Origin: Actinomadura xylanilytica
GTDB lineage: Bacteria > Actinomycetota > Actinomycetes > Streptosporangiales > Streptosporangiaceae
NCBI RefSeq assembly: GCF_030283145.1
Contig: NZ_JASNWE010000004.1
Span: 558,001-622,000 of the forward strand
Length of the DNA: 64,000 nucleotides
Direction: 5' to 3'
The position numbers and the translations under genes were made by a program. The notes beneath the pieces were generated by a model, which was not told the origin of the DNA, made no database searches, and saw only the letters and a list, made by a program, of their open reading frames with translations. This document shows positions 15,316-24,578 of this stretch, in pieces (position 1 is the first letter of the stretch; each line of letters begins with the position of its first letter).

Positions 15316-16221
15316 TCACTCCCCGCCAGAATCGGCGAGCGCGTCAGCGCCACCGACGATCTCGCTGATTTCCTGGGTGATCGCGGCCTGCCGCGCCTGG
15401 TTCATCTGGCGCGTGTAGACCCCGAGCAGTTCGTTGGCATTGTCGGTGGCCGACTTCATGGCCCGCCGGACCGACGCCTGGAAGGACGCGGCCGACTGAA
15501 GCAGCATGTGGAAGATGCGGCTCTCGACATAGTTGGGCAAAAGCAGGTCGAGCGCGGCCTCCGCGGACGGCTCGAACTCGTACGCGGGCAGCGCCCGCGA
15601 TCCGCCGTCCCCCTCGGTCCGCTCCTCGATCTCCAGCGGCATCAGCCGCCGGACCTGAACCTGCTGGGTCAGCATCGAGACGAACTCGGTGTAGACGACG
15701 TGGATCTCCCCGACCCCGCCCTCGGCGTCGGTCTTGAGGAAGTCCGCGGCCAGCCTGCGGCCGATCGTCTCGGCGTCGGCGAACGCGGGGCGGTCGCTGA
15801 ACCCGTTCCAGGTCTGCTCGACCTCGCGGTCGCGGAACCGGTACCAGGTGATGCCCTTGTTGCCGACCACGTACGGGACGGGATCGCGGCCCTGCTCGCG
15901 CAGCGCCTTGATGAGGGACTCGGCCTCGCGGATCACGTTGGCGTTGTAGGCGCCGCAGAAGCCGCGGTCGCTGGTGATGATCAGCACCGCGCTGCGGGTG
16001 TCCGCCGGCTGCTCCTGGAGCAGCGGGTGGGCGATCCCGACGTGGTGGCTGACCAGCGCGCTCAGCGCCTGGGTGATCTGGTCGGCGTACGGCTTGGAGG
16101 CCGCCACCGCCTGCTGGGCCTTGACGATCCGGGAGGTGGCGATCATCTCCTGGGCGCGCGTGATCTTGGCGGTCGACTTGACCGACTTGATCTGCTGCCG
16201 GAGTTCACGTACCTGGGCCAT
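15316..16221 (-). CDS. atpG: ATP synthase F1 gamma subunit
   Basis: The 301-residue rotor shaft subunit. The N-terminal helix starts MAQVRELRQQIKSVKSTAKIT, and the C-terminal helix contains the expected SATDNANEL and TRQMNQARQAAITQEI segments that sit inside the alpha3beta3 ring. It starts 6 bp after atpA and ends 2 bp before atpD. Confidence 0.98.
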   Translation of the reverse strand: MAQVRELRQQIKSVKSTAKITRAQEMIATSRIVKAQQAVAASKPYADQITQALSALVSHHVGIAHPLLQEQPADTRSAVLIITSDRGFCGAYNANVIREAESLIKALREQGRDPVPYVVGNKGITWYRFRDREVEQTWNGFSDRPAFADAETIGRRLAADFLKTDAEGGVGEIHVVYTEFVSMLTQQVQVRRLMPLEIEERTEGDGGSRALPAYEFEPSAEAALDLLLPNYVESRIFHMLLQSAASFQASVRRAMKSATDNANELLGVYTRQMNQARQAAITQEISEIVGGADALADSGGE

Positions 16222-16227
16222 CCCCGA

Positions 16228-17865
16228 TCAGTCCTTCTTGACGCGGGTGATCGTCTCCTGCTCGACCGACTCCTCGTCGATCGCCTCGATCGACGCGTCC
16301 TCGCCGAGCAGCGCGCCGGCGCTGGTCTCGAAGCCCTGCTTGAACTCCGTGATGGCGTTCTTGAGGCTGGTGAGACCGTCGTCGGACAGCTGGCCGGTCT
16401 CGCGGATGCCGGTCAGCAGACCGGTCTCCTCGCGGCCGAGGTGGTCGAGGAACTCCCGCTCGAAGCGGCGGATGTCCTCGACCGGGACGTCGTCGAGCTC
16501 GCCGGAGGTGCCGGCCCACACCGACACGACCTCCTGCTCCACCGGGAACGGGCTGCCCTGCGGCTGCTTGAGCAGCTCGACCAGGCGGGCGCCGCGCTCG
16601 AGCTGGGCGCGCGAGGCGGCGTCGAGGTCGGACGCGAAGGCGGCGAACGCCTCCAGGTCGCGGAACTGCGACAGCGCCAGCCGCAGCGTGCCGGCGACCT
16701 TCCGCATCGCCTTGACCTGCGCCGAGCCGCCGACCCGGGAGACCGAGATACCGACGTTGATCGCCGGCCGGACGCCCTGGTTGAACAGGTCGGTCTCCAA
16801 GAAGCACTGGCCGTCGGTGATGGAGATGACGTTGGTCGGGATGTAGGCCGAGACGTCGTTGCCCTTGGTCTCGATGATCGGCAGGCCCGTCATCGAACCG
16901 GCGCCGAGGTCGTCGGACAGCTTCGCGCAGCGCTCCAGCAGCCGGGAGTGCAGGTAGAAGACGTCACCCGGGTAGGCCTCGCGGCCCGGCGGGCGGCGCA
17001 GCAGCAGCGACACCGCGCGGTAGGCCTCGGCCTGCTTGGACAGGTCGTCGAAGACGATCAGGACGTGCTTGCCCTGGTACATCCAGTGCTGGCCGATCGC
17101 CGACCCGGTGTAGGGGGCGATGTACTTGTAGCCCGCGGGCTCGGAGGCCGGCGCCGCCACGATCGTGGTGTACTCCAGCGCGCCCGACTCCTCGAGCTGC
17201 CGGCGCACGTTGGCGATCGTGGAGCCCTTCTGGCCCACCGCGACGTAGATGCAGCGGACCTGCCGCTTCTCGTCGCCGGAGTCCCAGGCCTCCTTCTGGT
17301 TGATGATCGTGTCGACCGCGACCGTGGTCTTACCGGTCTGCCGGTCGCCGATGATCAGCTGCCGCTGGCCGCGGCCGATCGGCGTCATCGCGTCGATCGC
17401 CTTGATGCCGGTCTGGAGCGGCTCGCTCACAGACTGGCGCTGCACGACCGTGGGGGCCTGCAACTCGAGCACGCGACGCTCGTCGGACTCGATGGCGCCC
17501 TTGCCGTCCAGCGGGTTGCCCAGCGAGTCGACGACGCGGCCGAGGAAGCCGTCACCGACCGGGACCGAGAGGACCTCGCCGGTCCGGCGGACCTTCTGAC
17601 CCTCCTCGATCTTGCTGAAGTCACCCAGGACAACGGCGCCGATCTCACGCACGTCCAGGTTCAGAGCCAGGCCACGGGTGCCGTCCTCGAACTCCAGGAG
17701 TTCGTTCGCCATCGCGGAGGGCAGGCCCTCGACGTGGGCGATGCCGTCGCCGGAATCGACAACGGTGCCGACCTCTTCGCGCGCGGCGGCCTCAGGCTCG
17801 TACGACTGGACGAAGCGCTCCAGCGCGTTCCGGATCTCATCCGGACGGATCGTCAGCTCCGCCAT
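16228..17865 (-). CDS. atpA: ATP synthase F1 alpha subunit
   Basis: The 545-residue non-catalytic nucleotide-binding subunit of F1. The Walker A loop GDRQTGKT is at 173-180, and the family-specific SRVGGSAQ and FVQSYEPE regions are intact. The C-terminal extension (DEESVEQETITRVKKD) is typical of actinobacterial alpha subunits. A hairpin repeat lies 42 bp upstream of the ATG, in the 120-bp gap after atpH. This is the only long gap inside the F1 half of the operon. Confidence 0.98.
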   Translation of the reverse strand: MAELTIRPDEIRNALERFVQSYEPEAAAREEVGTVVDSGDGIAHVEGLPSAMANELLEFEDGTRGLALNLDVREIGAVVLGDFSKIEEGQKVRRTGEVLSVPVGDGFLGRVVDSLGNPLDGKGAIESDERRVLELQAPTVVQRQSVSEPLQTGIKAIDAMTPIGRGQRQLIIGDRQTGKTTVAVDTIINQKEAWDSGDEKRQVRCIYVAVGQKGSTIANVRRQLEESGALEYTTIVAAPASEPAGYKYIAPYTGSAIGQHWMYQGKHVLIVFDDLSKQAEAYRAVSLLLRRPPGREAYPGDVFYLHSRLLERCAKLSDDLGAGSMTGLPIIETKGNDVSAYIPTNVISITDGQCFLETDLFNQGVRPAINVGISVSRVGGSAQVKAMRKVAGTLRLALSQFRDLEAFAAFASDLDAASRAQLERGARLVELLKQPQGSPFPVEQEVVSVWAGTSGELDDVPVEDIRRFEREFLDHLGREETGLLTGIRETGQLSDDGLTSLKNAITEFKQGFETSAGALLGEDASIEAIDEESVEQETITRVKKD

Positions 17866-17906
17866 GATTCCTCTCTTGCTCCCTATGGGGTCAGCTCAGC
17901 CAAACA

Positions 17907-17940
17907 TCTGGGGGAGTCCCCCAGACCCCGCGGCGGCCGG
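17907..17940. repeat. Hairpin repeat upstream of atpA (copy 1)
   Basis: A stem TCTGGGGG/CCCCCAGA (17,907-17,925) is followed by ACCCCGCGGCGGCCGG. The same arrangement recurs upstream of thrC (38,015-38,050), including a TCAGCT-A-CCA block at the gene-proximal side. Both copies lie 25-45 bp before the start codon of a minus-strand gene. It is likely a dispersed intergenic element or an mRNA leader stem. Confidence 0.55.
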
Positions 17941-17985
17941 CGGAGCTCCTCGCTCCGCCCCGCCCCGCCGCGGGTCCCGCCGGCC

Positions 17986-18816
17986 TCAGCCGGCGAGCCG
18001 CCGGCGGACCTCGTCCAGCCGCCCGGCGATCGTGCCGTCGATGATCTCGTCCCCGAGCTGGACGGACAGGCCGCCCACCGCACCCGGGTCGAGCTCGATG
18101 TTCAGGTGTACCTCGTGGCCGTAGGCCGCTGCCAGCACCGCGGCGAGCCGCGTGCGCTGGGCCTCGGACAGCTCGACCGGGGTGCGCACCAGCGCGACCA
18201 GCCGCTCCCGCCGCTGGGCGACGAGCTTGCCGTACTCGGCGAGACCGCCCTCCAGGCTACGTCCCCGGGGCCGCAGCACCAGTTCGGTGACCAGGACCAG
18301 GGTGGACGGCGTGACCTTGTCCTCCAGCAGCGCGTTCAGCACGCCCTGCTTGCGGTCGGCCGGCAGTCCCGCCCCGCCGAGCGCGCCGCGCAGCGCGGGC
18401 TCGCCCTCGACGACCCGGGAGAACCGGAACAGCTCGTCCTCCAGGTCGTCGATCCGGCCGTCGGCCTCGGCGCGGGCGGCCTCGGCGGTGACCGCGAGGG
18501 TCTCCACCCCGTCCGACAGCTCCGAGGGCTTGGACCAGCGCATCCGGACCACGTCGGCGACCAGCTCGAGAGCGGCCTGCGAGACCTTGCCCTCGAGCAG
18601 CCCCTGGAACAGGCGCGCCTTGTCGGCGCCGTCCCGCGCCGGGTCGGACACCGCCCGGCGCAGGCCGTGCTCGCGGTCGACCAGGTTGAGCACCGCGAAC
18701 AGCTCGGTGCCCAGCGAGGCCAGGCCGGCGGGCTCGCCCGGACGGTCGAGCACCGCCTCCAGCCGCTCTTTCGACTCGGCCAGCGATGCCCTGCTGACCG
18801 CTCCCGTGATGGTCAT
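17986..18816 (-). CDS. atpH: ATP synthase F1 delta subunit
   Basis: The 276-residue delta subunit, which joins the top of F1 to the b-subunit peripheral stalk. The length is that of the long actinobacterial form (about 270 residues against 177 in E. coli). The C-terminal conserved segment is HEVHLNIELDPGAVGGLSVQ with the GDEIIDGTIAGRLDEVRRRL end. It overlaps the atpF stop by four bases (ATGA). Confidence 0.96.
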   Translation of the reverse strand: MTITGAVSRASLAESKERLEAVLDRPGEPAGLASLGTELFAVLNLVDREHGLRRAVSDPARDGADKARLFQGLLEGKVSQAALELVADVVRMRWSKPSELSDGVETLAVTAEAARAEADGRIDDLEDELFRFSRVVEGEPALRGALGGAGLPADRKQGVLNALLEDKVTPSTLVLVTELVLRPRGRSLEGGLAEYGKLVAQRRERLVALVRTPVELSEAQRTRLAAVLAAAYGHEVHLNIELDPGAVGGLSVQLGDEIIDGTIAGRLDEVRRRLAG

Positions 18817-19370
18817 GATGTGATCTGCTCCTGGCTACGCGCGCGGCCTTCGAGCTCCTCAAGGAAGCGGTCGACCACGCGGCTCTGCCGGGCGCTGTCC
18901 TCCAGGGACTCGCCCACCACGCGACCGGCCAGCTCGACCGACAGGGTGCCGATCTCGCTGCGCAGCGAGGCCAGGGCCTGCTGACGCTCCGCCTCGATCT
19001 GGGCCTGTGCGGCCTCGACGATGCGGCGCGCCTCGGCCTGGGCCTGCTCGCGCATCTCCGCGATGATCGCGGCGCCCTGGTCCTCGGCCTTCTTGCGAAG
19101 CTTGGACGCTTCGAGCTGGCCCGCCTTGAGCTGGGCCTGGTAGCGCTCGAGCGCCTCCTTGGCCTCTTCCTGTACCGTCTCGGCCCGCTTGAGCCCGCCC
19201 TCGATCGCGTCGGTGCGCTCGTTGAGGGTCTGCTGGATCCGCGGAACGAGGATCCGGCCGACCACCAGGAGCACGACCGCGAACGAGAAGATTCCGACGA
19301 TCAGCTCATACGGGTGCGGAATGAGAGGGTTGTTCTCTTCCGCCGCCAGAACGGAAGCTGCTGTGATCAT
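18813..19370 (-). CDS. atpF: ATP synthase Fo b subunit
   Basis: The 185-residue peripheral stalk subunit. One N-terminal membrane helix (IVGIFSFAVVLLVVGRILV) is followed by a long charged coiled coil rich in Glu, Gln, Lys and Ala. It lies between atpE (27 bp) and atpH (4-bp overlap), the standard order. Confidence 0.96.
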   Translation of the reverse strand: MITAASVLAAEENNPLIPHPYELIVGIFSFAVVLLVVGRILVPRIQQTLNERTDAIEGGLKRAETVQEEAKEALERYQAQLKAGQLEASKLRKKAEDQGAAIIAEMREQAQAEARRIVEAAQAQIEAERQQALASLRSEIGTLSVELAGRVVGESLEDSARQSRVVDRFLEELEGRARSQEQITS

Positions 19371-19397
19371 GATGCAGCCCTTCCTTCGGTCTACCCG

Positions 19398-19637
19398 TTA
19401 CTTGAGGCTCTGGAAGAGGAACGGCGCGACAAGCCCGATCAGGGCGAGGGCCTCGGTGAGCACGAAGCCCAGCATCATGTTGGTACGGATCACACCGGTC
19501 AGCTCCGGCTGGCGGGCGATCGCGTTGACACCCTGGCCGAAGATGATGCCGACGCCGATGCCCGGACCGATCGCGGCAAGGCCGTAGCCGATCGCCGTCA
19601 CGTTGCCGCTGACCGCAGCGAGGACTTCTCCCGTCAT
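19398..19637 (-). CDS. atpE: ATP synthase Fo c subunit (proton-carrying ring)
   Basis: A 79-residue double-helix proteolipid. Helix 1 carries the glycine repeat GLAAIGPGIGVGIIFGQG, the polar loop is ARQPE, and the proton-binding glutamate is Glu62 in helix 2 (GFVLTEALALIGL). The surrounding residues lack the sodium-binding pattern, so proton coupling is expected. Confidence 0.97.
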   Translation of the reverse strand: MTGEVLAAVSGNVTAIGYGLAAIGPGIGVGIIFGQGVNAIARQPELTGVIRTNMMLGFVLTEALALIGLVAPFLFQSLK

Positions 19638-19731
19638 GGGTCTTTCCTTTTCTGTCGGCCGGTGGAGGTTTCCACCGGTCTGGCTTTATCGGGGTGGTCG
19701 GTAGTAGAGCCGCAGACCTGGGACGTCGCGC

Positions 19732-20529
19732 CTAGTGGTCCGCGTGCAGCCCGCTGTTGATGTACATGGCAGCGAGCATCGTGAACAGGAACGCCTGTAG
19801 GAACTGGATGAACATCTCGAAGGCGGTCATCAGGATGGTCATCACCACACCGATGATCCCCACCCCGAACCCGAGCGCGGTCGGCTTCTCGAAGAGGAAC
19901 CAGAAGCCCACGAGGCTGAAGAACGCCAGGATCATGTGCCCCGCGAACATGTTCGCGAAGAGCCGCACCGCGTGCGTGAACGGGGCCAGGATGAAGGTGG
20001 AGAGATACTCGATCGGGACGAGCAGGATGTAGATCGGCTTGGGCAGGCCCTTGGGGATCAGGTTCGTGAAGTACTTGACCGGACCCTGGTTCTTGATGCC
20101 CAGGTAGACCTTGATGAAGTAGACGGCCACGGCCAGCACGATCGGGAAGGCGATGTGCGAGGCGATGGGGAACTGGATGACCGGGATCACCGCGAAGATG
20201 TTCCAGACCCAGATCAGGAAGAACAGCGACATCAGCAGCGGCATCCAGCGCTCGGTGTCGCGCCCGAGGAACGGCTTGCCGATCTGGTCGCGGACGAACA
20301 CGTAGCCCATCTCGCCGATGTTCTGGATGCCGCGCGGTACCAGCTTCGGCTTGGCGAACGCGCTCCAGCAGAAGACGCACACGACCAGCGCGCCGAAGAC
20401 CGCGAAGACGGTCGGCTTGGTCAGCCAGGCCGGACCGCCGTCGAAGAGGGGCCGAAAGTTGAAGAGTTCCGGCCCCGGGGCCTGGAACTCCTCTCCGCCG
20501 GAGGAGGCGAGGACCGTCAGCGCGTTCAC
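19732..20529 (-). CDS. atpB: ATP synthase Fo a subunit
   Basis: The 265-residue membrane stator that forms the proton half-channels with the c ring. Five to six hydrophobic helices are present, and the essential arginine lies in the FTHAVRLFANMFAGHMIL helix. The start is GTG at 20,529; the Asn-Ala-Leu-Thr opening is short and without a signal peptide. It lies 61 bp after the AtpZ-like gene. Confidence 0.96.
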   Translation of the reverse strand: MNALTVLASSGGEEFQAPGPELFNFRPLFDGGPAWLTKPTVFAVFGALVVCVFCWSAFAKPKLVPRGIQNIGEMGYVFVRDQIGKPFLGRDTERWMPLLMSLFFLIWVWNIFAVIPVIQFPIASHIAFPIVLAVAVYFIKVYLGIKNQGPVKYFTNLIPKGLPKPIYILLVPIEYLSTFILAPFTHAVRLFANMFAGHMILAFFSLVGFWFLFEKPTALGFGVGIIGVVMTILMTAFEMFIQFLQAFLFTMLAAMYINSGLHADH

Positions 20530-20590
20530 GCGGCGTTCCCTTCTTCAATGTGGTGGTGGATCACGAAGGCTTCCTCGGCGGCGGGGCCGC

Positions 20591-20815
20591 TCAGAGGGGG
20601 TGGCGACCGTACTTCACGTAGATCAGGTAGATGGAGAGCACGACACCGATGATCAGGCCGATCGGGATAAACCCGCTCCAACCAGTCCATTTGGCGAGCA
20701 ACCAGCCCGACCCGCCCCAGATCGCCATCCCGGACAGGAGATAGCTGGGGGCCGACCAAGCGGCGTCGGCGAACTCGCGCTGGCCGTCTTCCGGCCGACG
20801 TCCCTGCTCGCTCAT
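20591..20815 (-). CDS. AtpZ/AtpI-like F1Fo assembly membrane protein
   Basis: A 74-residue protein with two membrane helices (YLLSGMAIWGGSGWLLAKW and IPIGLIIGVVLSIYLIYV) joined by a short loop, the pattern of the AtpZ/ATPase_gene1 family found at the head of atp operons. Such proteins are associated with Mg2+/Ca2+ uptake or c-ring assembly. It sits between atpI and atpB on the same strand. Confidence 0.82.
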   Translation of the reverse strand: MSEQGRRPEDGQREFADAAWSAPSYLLSGMAIWGGSGWLLAKWTGWSGFIPIGLIIGVVLSIYLIYVKYGRHPL

Positions 20816-20899
20816 CGCGCTCCGGACGATAGCAGGCCACCCCGCGGGTGGTCATATTGGAGTAGTCCAAACGTGCCAGAACTACTCCGGGCCGCGACA

Positions 20900-21319
20900 T
20901 CAGGGACTCCGGTCCGCGGCGGTCTCGGGCTCGTCAATGTAGGGCCTTCCCGACTGAAGGGCGACGCGGAACTCGGCCGCGATCCAGGTCAGCGCCATGG
21001 CGACGACGCTCCAGCCGAACACCTTGGTGTTCCACAGGGAGACCCCGTCCATGGCGGTCACCAGCACCATCACCGCGAGGATCTTGACCGCGTAGCTGGC
21101 CAGCGCGGCGAGCATCATCGTCTGAGACGAGAACTTCGCCGCCCAGGCCACGGCCAGCGCGCTGACCGAGAAGAATGCGATCACCACGACCGCCGCCAGC
21201 GCGGCGGCGAGGCCGCCCTTGGGACCCGCGATCAGCAGGCCGATCACCACCGCGACCAGCCCCACCAGGGAGGTCGGTATCGCGGCACCCCGGACTGGAT
21301 GGCCGTCGGAAGACTGCAT
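20900..21319 (-). CDS. atpI: ATP synthase protein I-like
   Basis: A 139-residue protein with four hydrophobic helices and charged ends. It is the first gene of the atp operon and has the length and helix pattern of actinobacterial AtpI, a c-ring assembly factor. It is 84 bp upstream of the AtpZ-like gene. The call rests on position and topology more than on sharp motifs. Confidence 0.75.
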   Translation of the reverse strand: MQSSDGHPVRGAAIPTSLVGLVAVVIGLLIAGPKGGLAAALAAVVVIAFFSVSALAVAWAAKFSSQTMMLAALASYAVKILAVMVLVTAMDGVSLWNTKVFGWSVVAMALTWIAAEFRVALQSGRPYIDEPETAADRSP

Positions 21320-22072
21320 GAGGGCTCCGGCTGGTCACGGTCAGTGGTCGTATCTGGTTCGTGAAAGGTATCACAAGCGTCCGATATGTCCACAATTACC
21401 CCGGTGGTAAAGACCGGGGGACGCCATCGGCACGCGCGACTTCCACGGACTTTAGCCCAGCTCAGCACCTTGGCCGCCGCAACGGCGCCGGTTTCGCCGA
21501 TCTTCCGGGACGGGCCGGCGGCCGGGCGCCGCCGGGCACCGCACCACCTCCCGCAAGGCGAGACGGCGATCTCACTCTGTGGATGCACCGGCCGGCCCGC
21601 CGAGCACCCGACGAAGCGGCCGGACGGACTAGTCATTCCGCCGGGGCGATCGACCGGAAAGGTCCTCCCATTACTCGCGCGCGATCATCTTGTTCCGCCC
21701 GCCGGGAGGAATACGATTCCGGCGATCGTGACCCGCCGCCGCCGAATGGTCGCGCTTCGAGAACAGCGCGGCAGGCGGGCGCGGGAATCGCCCCGACCCG
21801 CCCGCCACATCGTCCGGGCGGGCGCGCGAGGGCGCGACCCGACGAACCGTGCCCAGGCCACGGCGCACCGGCGCAGCCGGGCGCACCCGTCCCGCGCGTC
21901 CCGCCGGGACCGTCTCGCCGAAGGAAGAGGCGGCGTTCACGCCGATCACCGAGAGCGACGCCCCGGGTGGAATGCGCACACTTCCCGGCCACCGGGAATA
22001 GCCGGACGGTGACGTCTCACCACGTTCCGGGAAGGTCTCCCTCACCCGGCGGCATTCCGCGAATTCGGGTCC
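21320..22072. other. Intergenic region between wecA-like gene and atp operon
   Basis: About 750 bp without a convincing gene. The few open frames are Arg/Pro/Ala-rich with poor codon preference and no ribosome site. It should hold the atp operon promoter near its left end and the 5' flank of atpI. From 21,660 to 22,060 the sequence is less GC-rich with imperfect repeats. I see no RNA gene or repeat array. Confidence 0.5.
21349..21376 (-). promoter_or_regulatory. Candidate promoter of the atp operon
   Basis: On the minus strand TTGTGA (complement of 21,371-21,376), a 16-bp spacer and GATACG (complement of 21,349-21,354) resemble a sigma-70-type promoter about 30 bp before the atpI start. The leader would be very short. 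Confidence 0.35.
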
Positions 22073-23257
22073 CTATACGGGTTCGTGCGGGCGCGCGGCC
22101 GGCTGATCGTCGGGCCGGCCGCCGGCCAGGCCGGCCGCCTCCCGCCGGGCGTCGCGGCGGCGGCGGCGCCGCGGCCCGGCGATCATCAGCACCACGCCGG
22201 CGACCGCGATCAGTGCGGTCGCGCCGGCCACCATCAGCGTCGAGTCGCTCAGCGCGAGCCCCACCACGCCCGAGGCCATCAGCCCGACCCAGAAGTACAT
22301 GATCAGCACCGCGCGGCGGGTCGAGTGACCGAGCTCCAGGAGCCGGTGGTGCAGGTGCTGCTTGTCCGGCGCGAACGGCGAACGGCCCTGGTTGGTGCGC
22401 CGCCAGACCGCCAGCAGCATGTCGATGAACGGCACCGCGGCCACCGCCGGGAGCAGCAGGATCGGCACATAGAAGGGGAACAGCCCGTAGGTGCCCAGGA
22501 CCGCGGTGTCGAACTGCCCGGTCAGCATGATCGTGCCTGCGCTGAGCAGCAGCCCGATCAGCATCGAACCGGTGTCGCCCATGAAGATCCGGGCCGGGTT
22601 GAAGTTGTGCGGCAGGAAGCCCGCGCAGATCCCGACCAGCACCGCCGCGGTCAGCGTCGCCCCGCTCAGCGTGGTGACCCCGACCGACTTCGACAGCAGG
22701 TAGGCATAGGAGAACAGCGCCGTCGCGGCGATCCCGACCACTCCGGCCGCCAGCCCGTCGAGGCCGTCGATGAAGTTCACCGCGTTGATGGTGGCGACCA
22801 CCATCAGCACGGTCAGCGGCACCCCGTAGGTGGGCGGCAGCGACAGCGTCTCGCCCGTGGGCAGCGGGATCACGTAGACCTGGATGCCCTGCATGATGAA
22901 GATGCCGGCCGCCGCGACCTGCCCGGCGAACTTGGTCAGCGCGTCGACGCCCCAGCGGTCGTCGGCGATCCCGACCAGCACGATCAGCCCGCCCGACAGC
23001 AGCAGCGCCCTGGCCACGCTGACGTCGCCGTTCTCCAGGACCTTGCGCATCTCGGGCAGCCCGGTCGCCACCACCAGCGCCGCGACCATGCCGCCGAACA
23101 TCGCCAGACCGCCCAGCCGGGGCGTCGGGATGACGTGCACGTCGCGGTCGCGGGGCGCGGCCATGGCGCCGAACCAGACGGCGAACCGGCGCACGGCGGG
23201 AGTCACCAGGTACACGACGAGGGCGGCGACCAGAATGATGAGCAGGTACTCCCGCAC
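22073..23257 (-). CDS. WecA/TagO-type undecaprenyl-phosphate glycosyl-1-phosphate transferase
   Basis: A polytopic membrane enzyme of 394 residues in the MraY/WecA family, which transfers a sugar-1-phosphate (probably GlcNAc-1-P) to the polyprenyl phosphate carrier and starts cell-wall polymer synthesis such as arabinogalactan linker or teichoic acid. Catalytic motifs are present: NFIDGLDGLAAG with the Asp pair, FNPARIFMGDTGSM, and the HLHHRLLELGHS loop. About ten membrane helices are visible. GTG 23,257 is preferred, with GGGGAGG upstream. The rfe/wecA-like gene upstream of atpI is conserved in actinobacteria, which supports the call. Confidence 0.92.
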   Translation of the reverse strand: MREYLLIILVAALVVYLVTPAVRRFAVWFGAMAAPRDRDVHVIPTPRLGGLAMFGGMVAALVVATGLPEMRKVLENGDVSVARALLLSGGLIVLVGIADDRWGVDALTKFAGQVAAAGIFIMQGIQVYVIPLPTGETLSLPPTYGVPLTVLMVVATINAVNFIDGLDGLAAGVVGIAATALFSYAYLLSKSVGVTTLSGATLTAAVLVGICAGFLPHNFNPARIFMGDTGSMLIGLLLSAGTIMLTGQFDTAVLGTYGLFPFYVPILLLPAVAAVPFIDMLLAVWRRTNQGRSPFAPDKQHLHHRLLELGHSTRRAVLIMYFWVGLMASGVVGLALSDSTLMVAGATALIAVAGVVLMIAGPRRRRRRDARREAAGLAGGRPDDQPAARPHEPV

Positions 23258-23369
23258 TCGGCCGCGCCTCCCCTCGCTGATCGCCGCTGATCGCCCACTG
23301 ATCATCCGGCGGCTGGACGGCACCCGCCGGGGAACGATGCGTTCGGCCGGGCGGCGTGCCCGGACAACT

Positions 23370-24377
23370 CTATTCCTCCCACCGCGCGCCCGCTCCGTCT
23401 TGGGGCGTCCGAAAGCTCCGGTCGTGGTCCGGCCCGTGGCGGTGCGCGGCGAGCACGCCCGCCCCCGCGATGATCAATGCGAGCCCGGCGAGCACGAGAT
23501 CGCCGAGCGCGAAGTCCCACAGCCCCCGCGCCAGCACGTCATCGGCCGCGTCGGCCGCCAGCAGCAGCGTGCCCGCCCCGACCAGCCGGACTCCCGCGCT
23601 CCGCCGCGCCGGACGGCGCGCGGTCAGCGCCAGCGACCCGAGCGCCAGCGCGAGCACCGCCGTGCCCGGCCAGGTCCCCGCCCAGCGCGGCGGCGCGTAG
23701 CGGGGCCGCTGCACAGTGATCGCCCCCTTGGGCAGCCTGACCCGCACCGTCATGCCCTCGCGGGGACGCAGCCCCCGCTGGGTGAAATCGACGGCGTACG
23801 GCCCGTCCCGATCCCGCAGGCACGGGGTCGTCTCGTGCCGGCGCCCGGCGCGGCAGCTCACCTTCCGCAGCGGCACCGGCGCCTCGACCCGTACCGCGGC
23901 CTCGCCGATCGGCACCTCCCAGCCGGTGCCGACGGCGTCCCAGACCAGCTCGTCGCGCCCTTGCAGCGGGGTGAACGCGCCGCCCACGTCGTACTCGATC
24001 ACATAGGCCTGCCGGCCGTGCACCGCCCGGTTCCGGTCGCCCACGCTGATCTGCACCTCGTGCAGCAGCTTCAACGTCCTCGCGCGCGCGGGCGCGCCCG
24101 TGGACGAACTCGTCCGGATGTCGCTGATCCCGTACAGCCGGTCCCCGTGCCGGTACCGCACCCGCCGGACGAGGCCGTGCCCGCCGCCGGGGGCGAAGTC
24201 GTAGGTGATCGTCTCGCGGACCCGCAGCGTCCCGTCCGGGCTGATCGTCAGCACCACGTCCAGGGCCGGGACGCGCTCCTCGGAGGCGGCGGCCGACGGG
24301 CCCGGCAGCCCGAGGACGGCGATCAGCGCGAGCGCTGCGACCATCCGCCCGCGGGCCCATGCATGCACGTCAGGCAT
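23370..24377 (-). CDS. DUF2207-type secreted/membrane protein
   Basis: A 335-residue envelope protein. A signal sequence covers about residues 1-31 (ALIAVLGLPGPSAAAS). An extracellular beta-rich DUF2207-like domain follows, starting LDVVLTISPDGTLRVRETITYDF with GHGLVRRVRYRH, which is typical of this domain. Two or three membrane helices lie near the C terminus (TAVLALALGSLALTA, LVLAGLALIIAGAGVLAA). DUF2207 proteins are usually longer; this is a short version ending soon after the membrane helices. Function is unknown. The start is ATG 24,377 without a strong ribosome site. The gene is divergent from a histidine kinase gene 201 bp away. Confidence 0.75.
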   Translation of the reverse strand: MPDVHAWARGRMVAALALIAVLGLPGPSAAASEERVPALDVVLTISPDGTLRVRETITYDFAPGGGHGLVRRVRYRHGDRLYGISDIRTSSSTGAPARARTLKLLHEVQISVGDRNRAVHGRQAYVIEYDVGGAFTPLQGRDELVWDAVGTGWEVPIGEAAVRVEAPVPLRKVSCRAGRRHETTPCLRDRDGPYAVDFTQRGLRPREGMTVRVRLPKGAITVQRPRYAPPRWAGTWPGTAVLALALGSLALTARRPARRSAGVRLVGAGTLLLAADAADDVLARGLWDFALGDLVLAGLALIIAGAGVLAAHRHGPDHDRSFRTPQDGAGARWEE

Positions 24378-24578
24378 GGTTTCACCGTTGATGCCCGTCT
24401 GTCGGCGTAACGAAGCGACTACCCTGTGGCGTTCCCTGTCTCTCCCGCTCAGGTTAGGTGCCGTGCCGGCGTGCGCCGGGTGCGGCCCGGCCCGGCGTGA
24501 TCCGCCCTCGGCACTGCCGATCCCCCGGACCGGCCATACTGTCGTTCCGTGTGAGGGGATCGGGGGCGGAGCACGGAA

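Noticed and set aside
15508..18984. Very long plus-strand open frame across the atp genes
   Set aside because: It is the antisense of atpG, atpA and atpH. High GC removes stop codons; the translation is low-complexity and has no ribosome site.
21386..22302. Plus-strand open frames between wecA-like and atpI genes
   Set aside because: Arg/Pro-rich translations without domains, in conflicting frames, overlapping the 3' end of the wecA-like gene.
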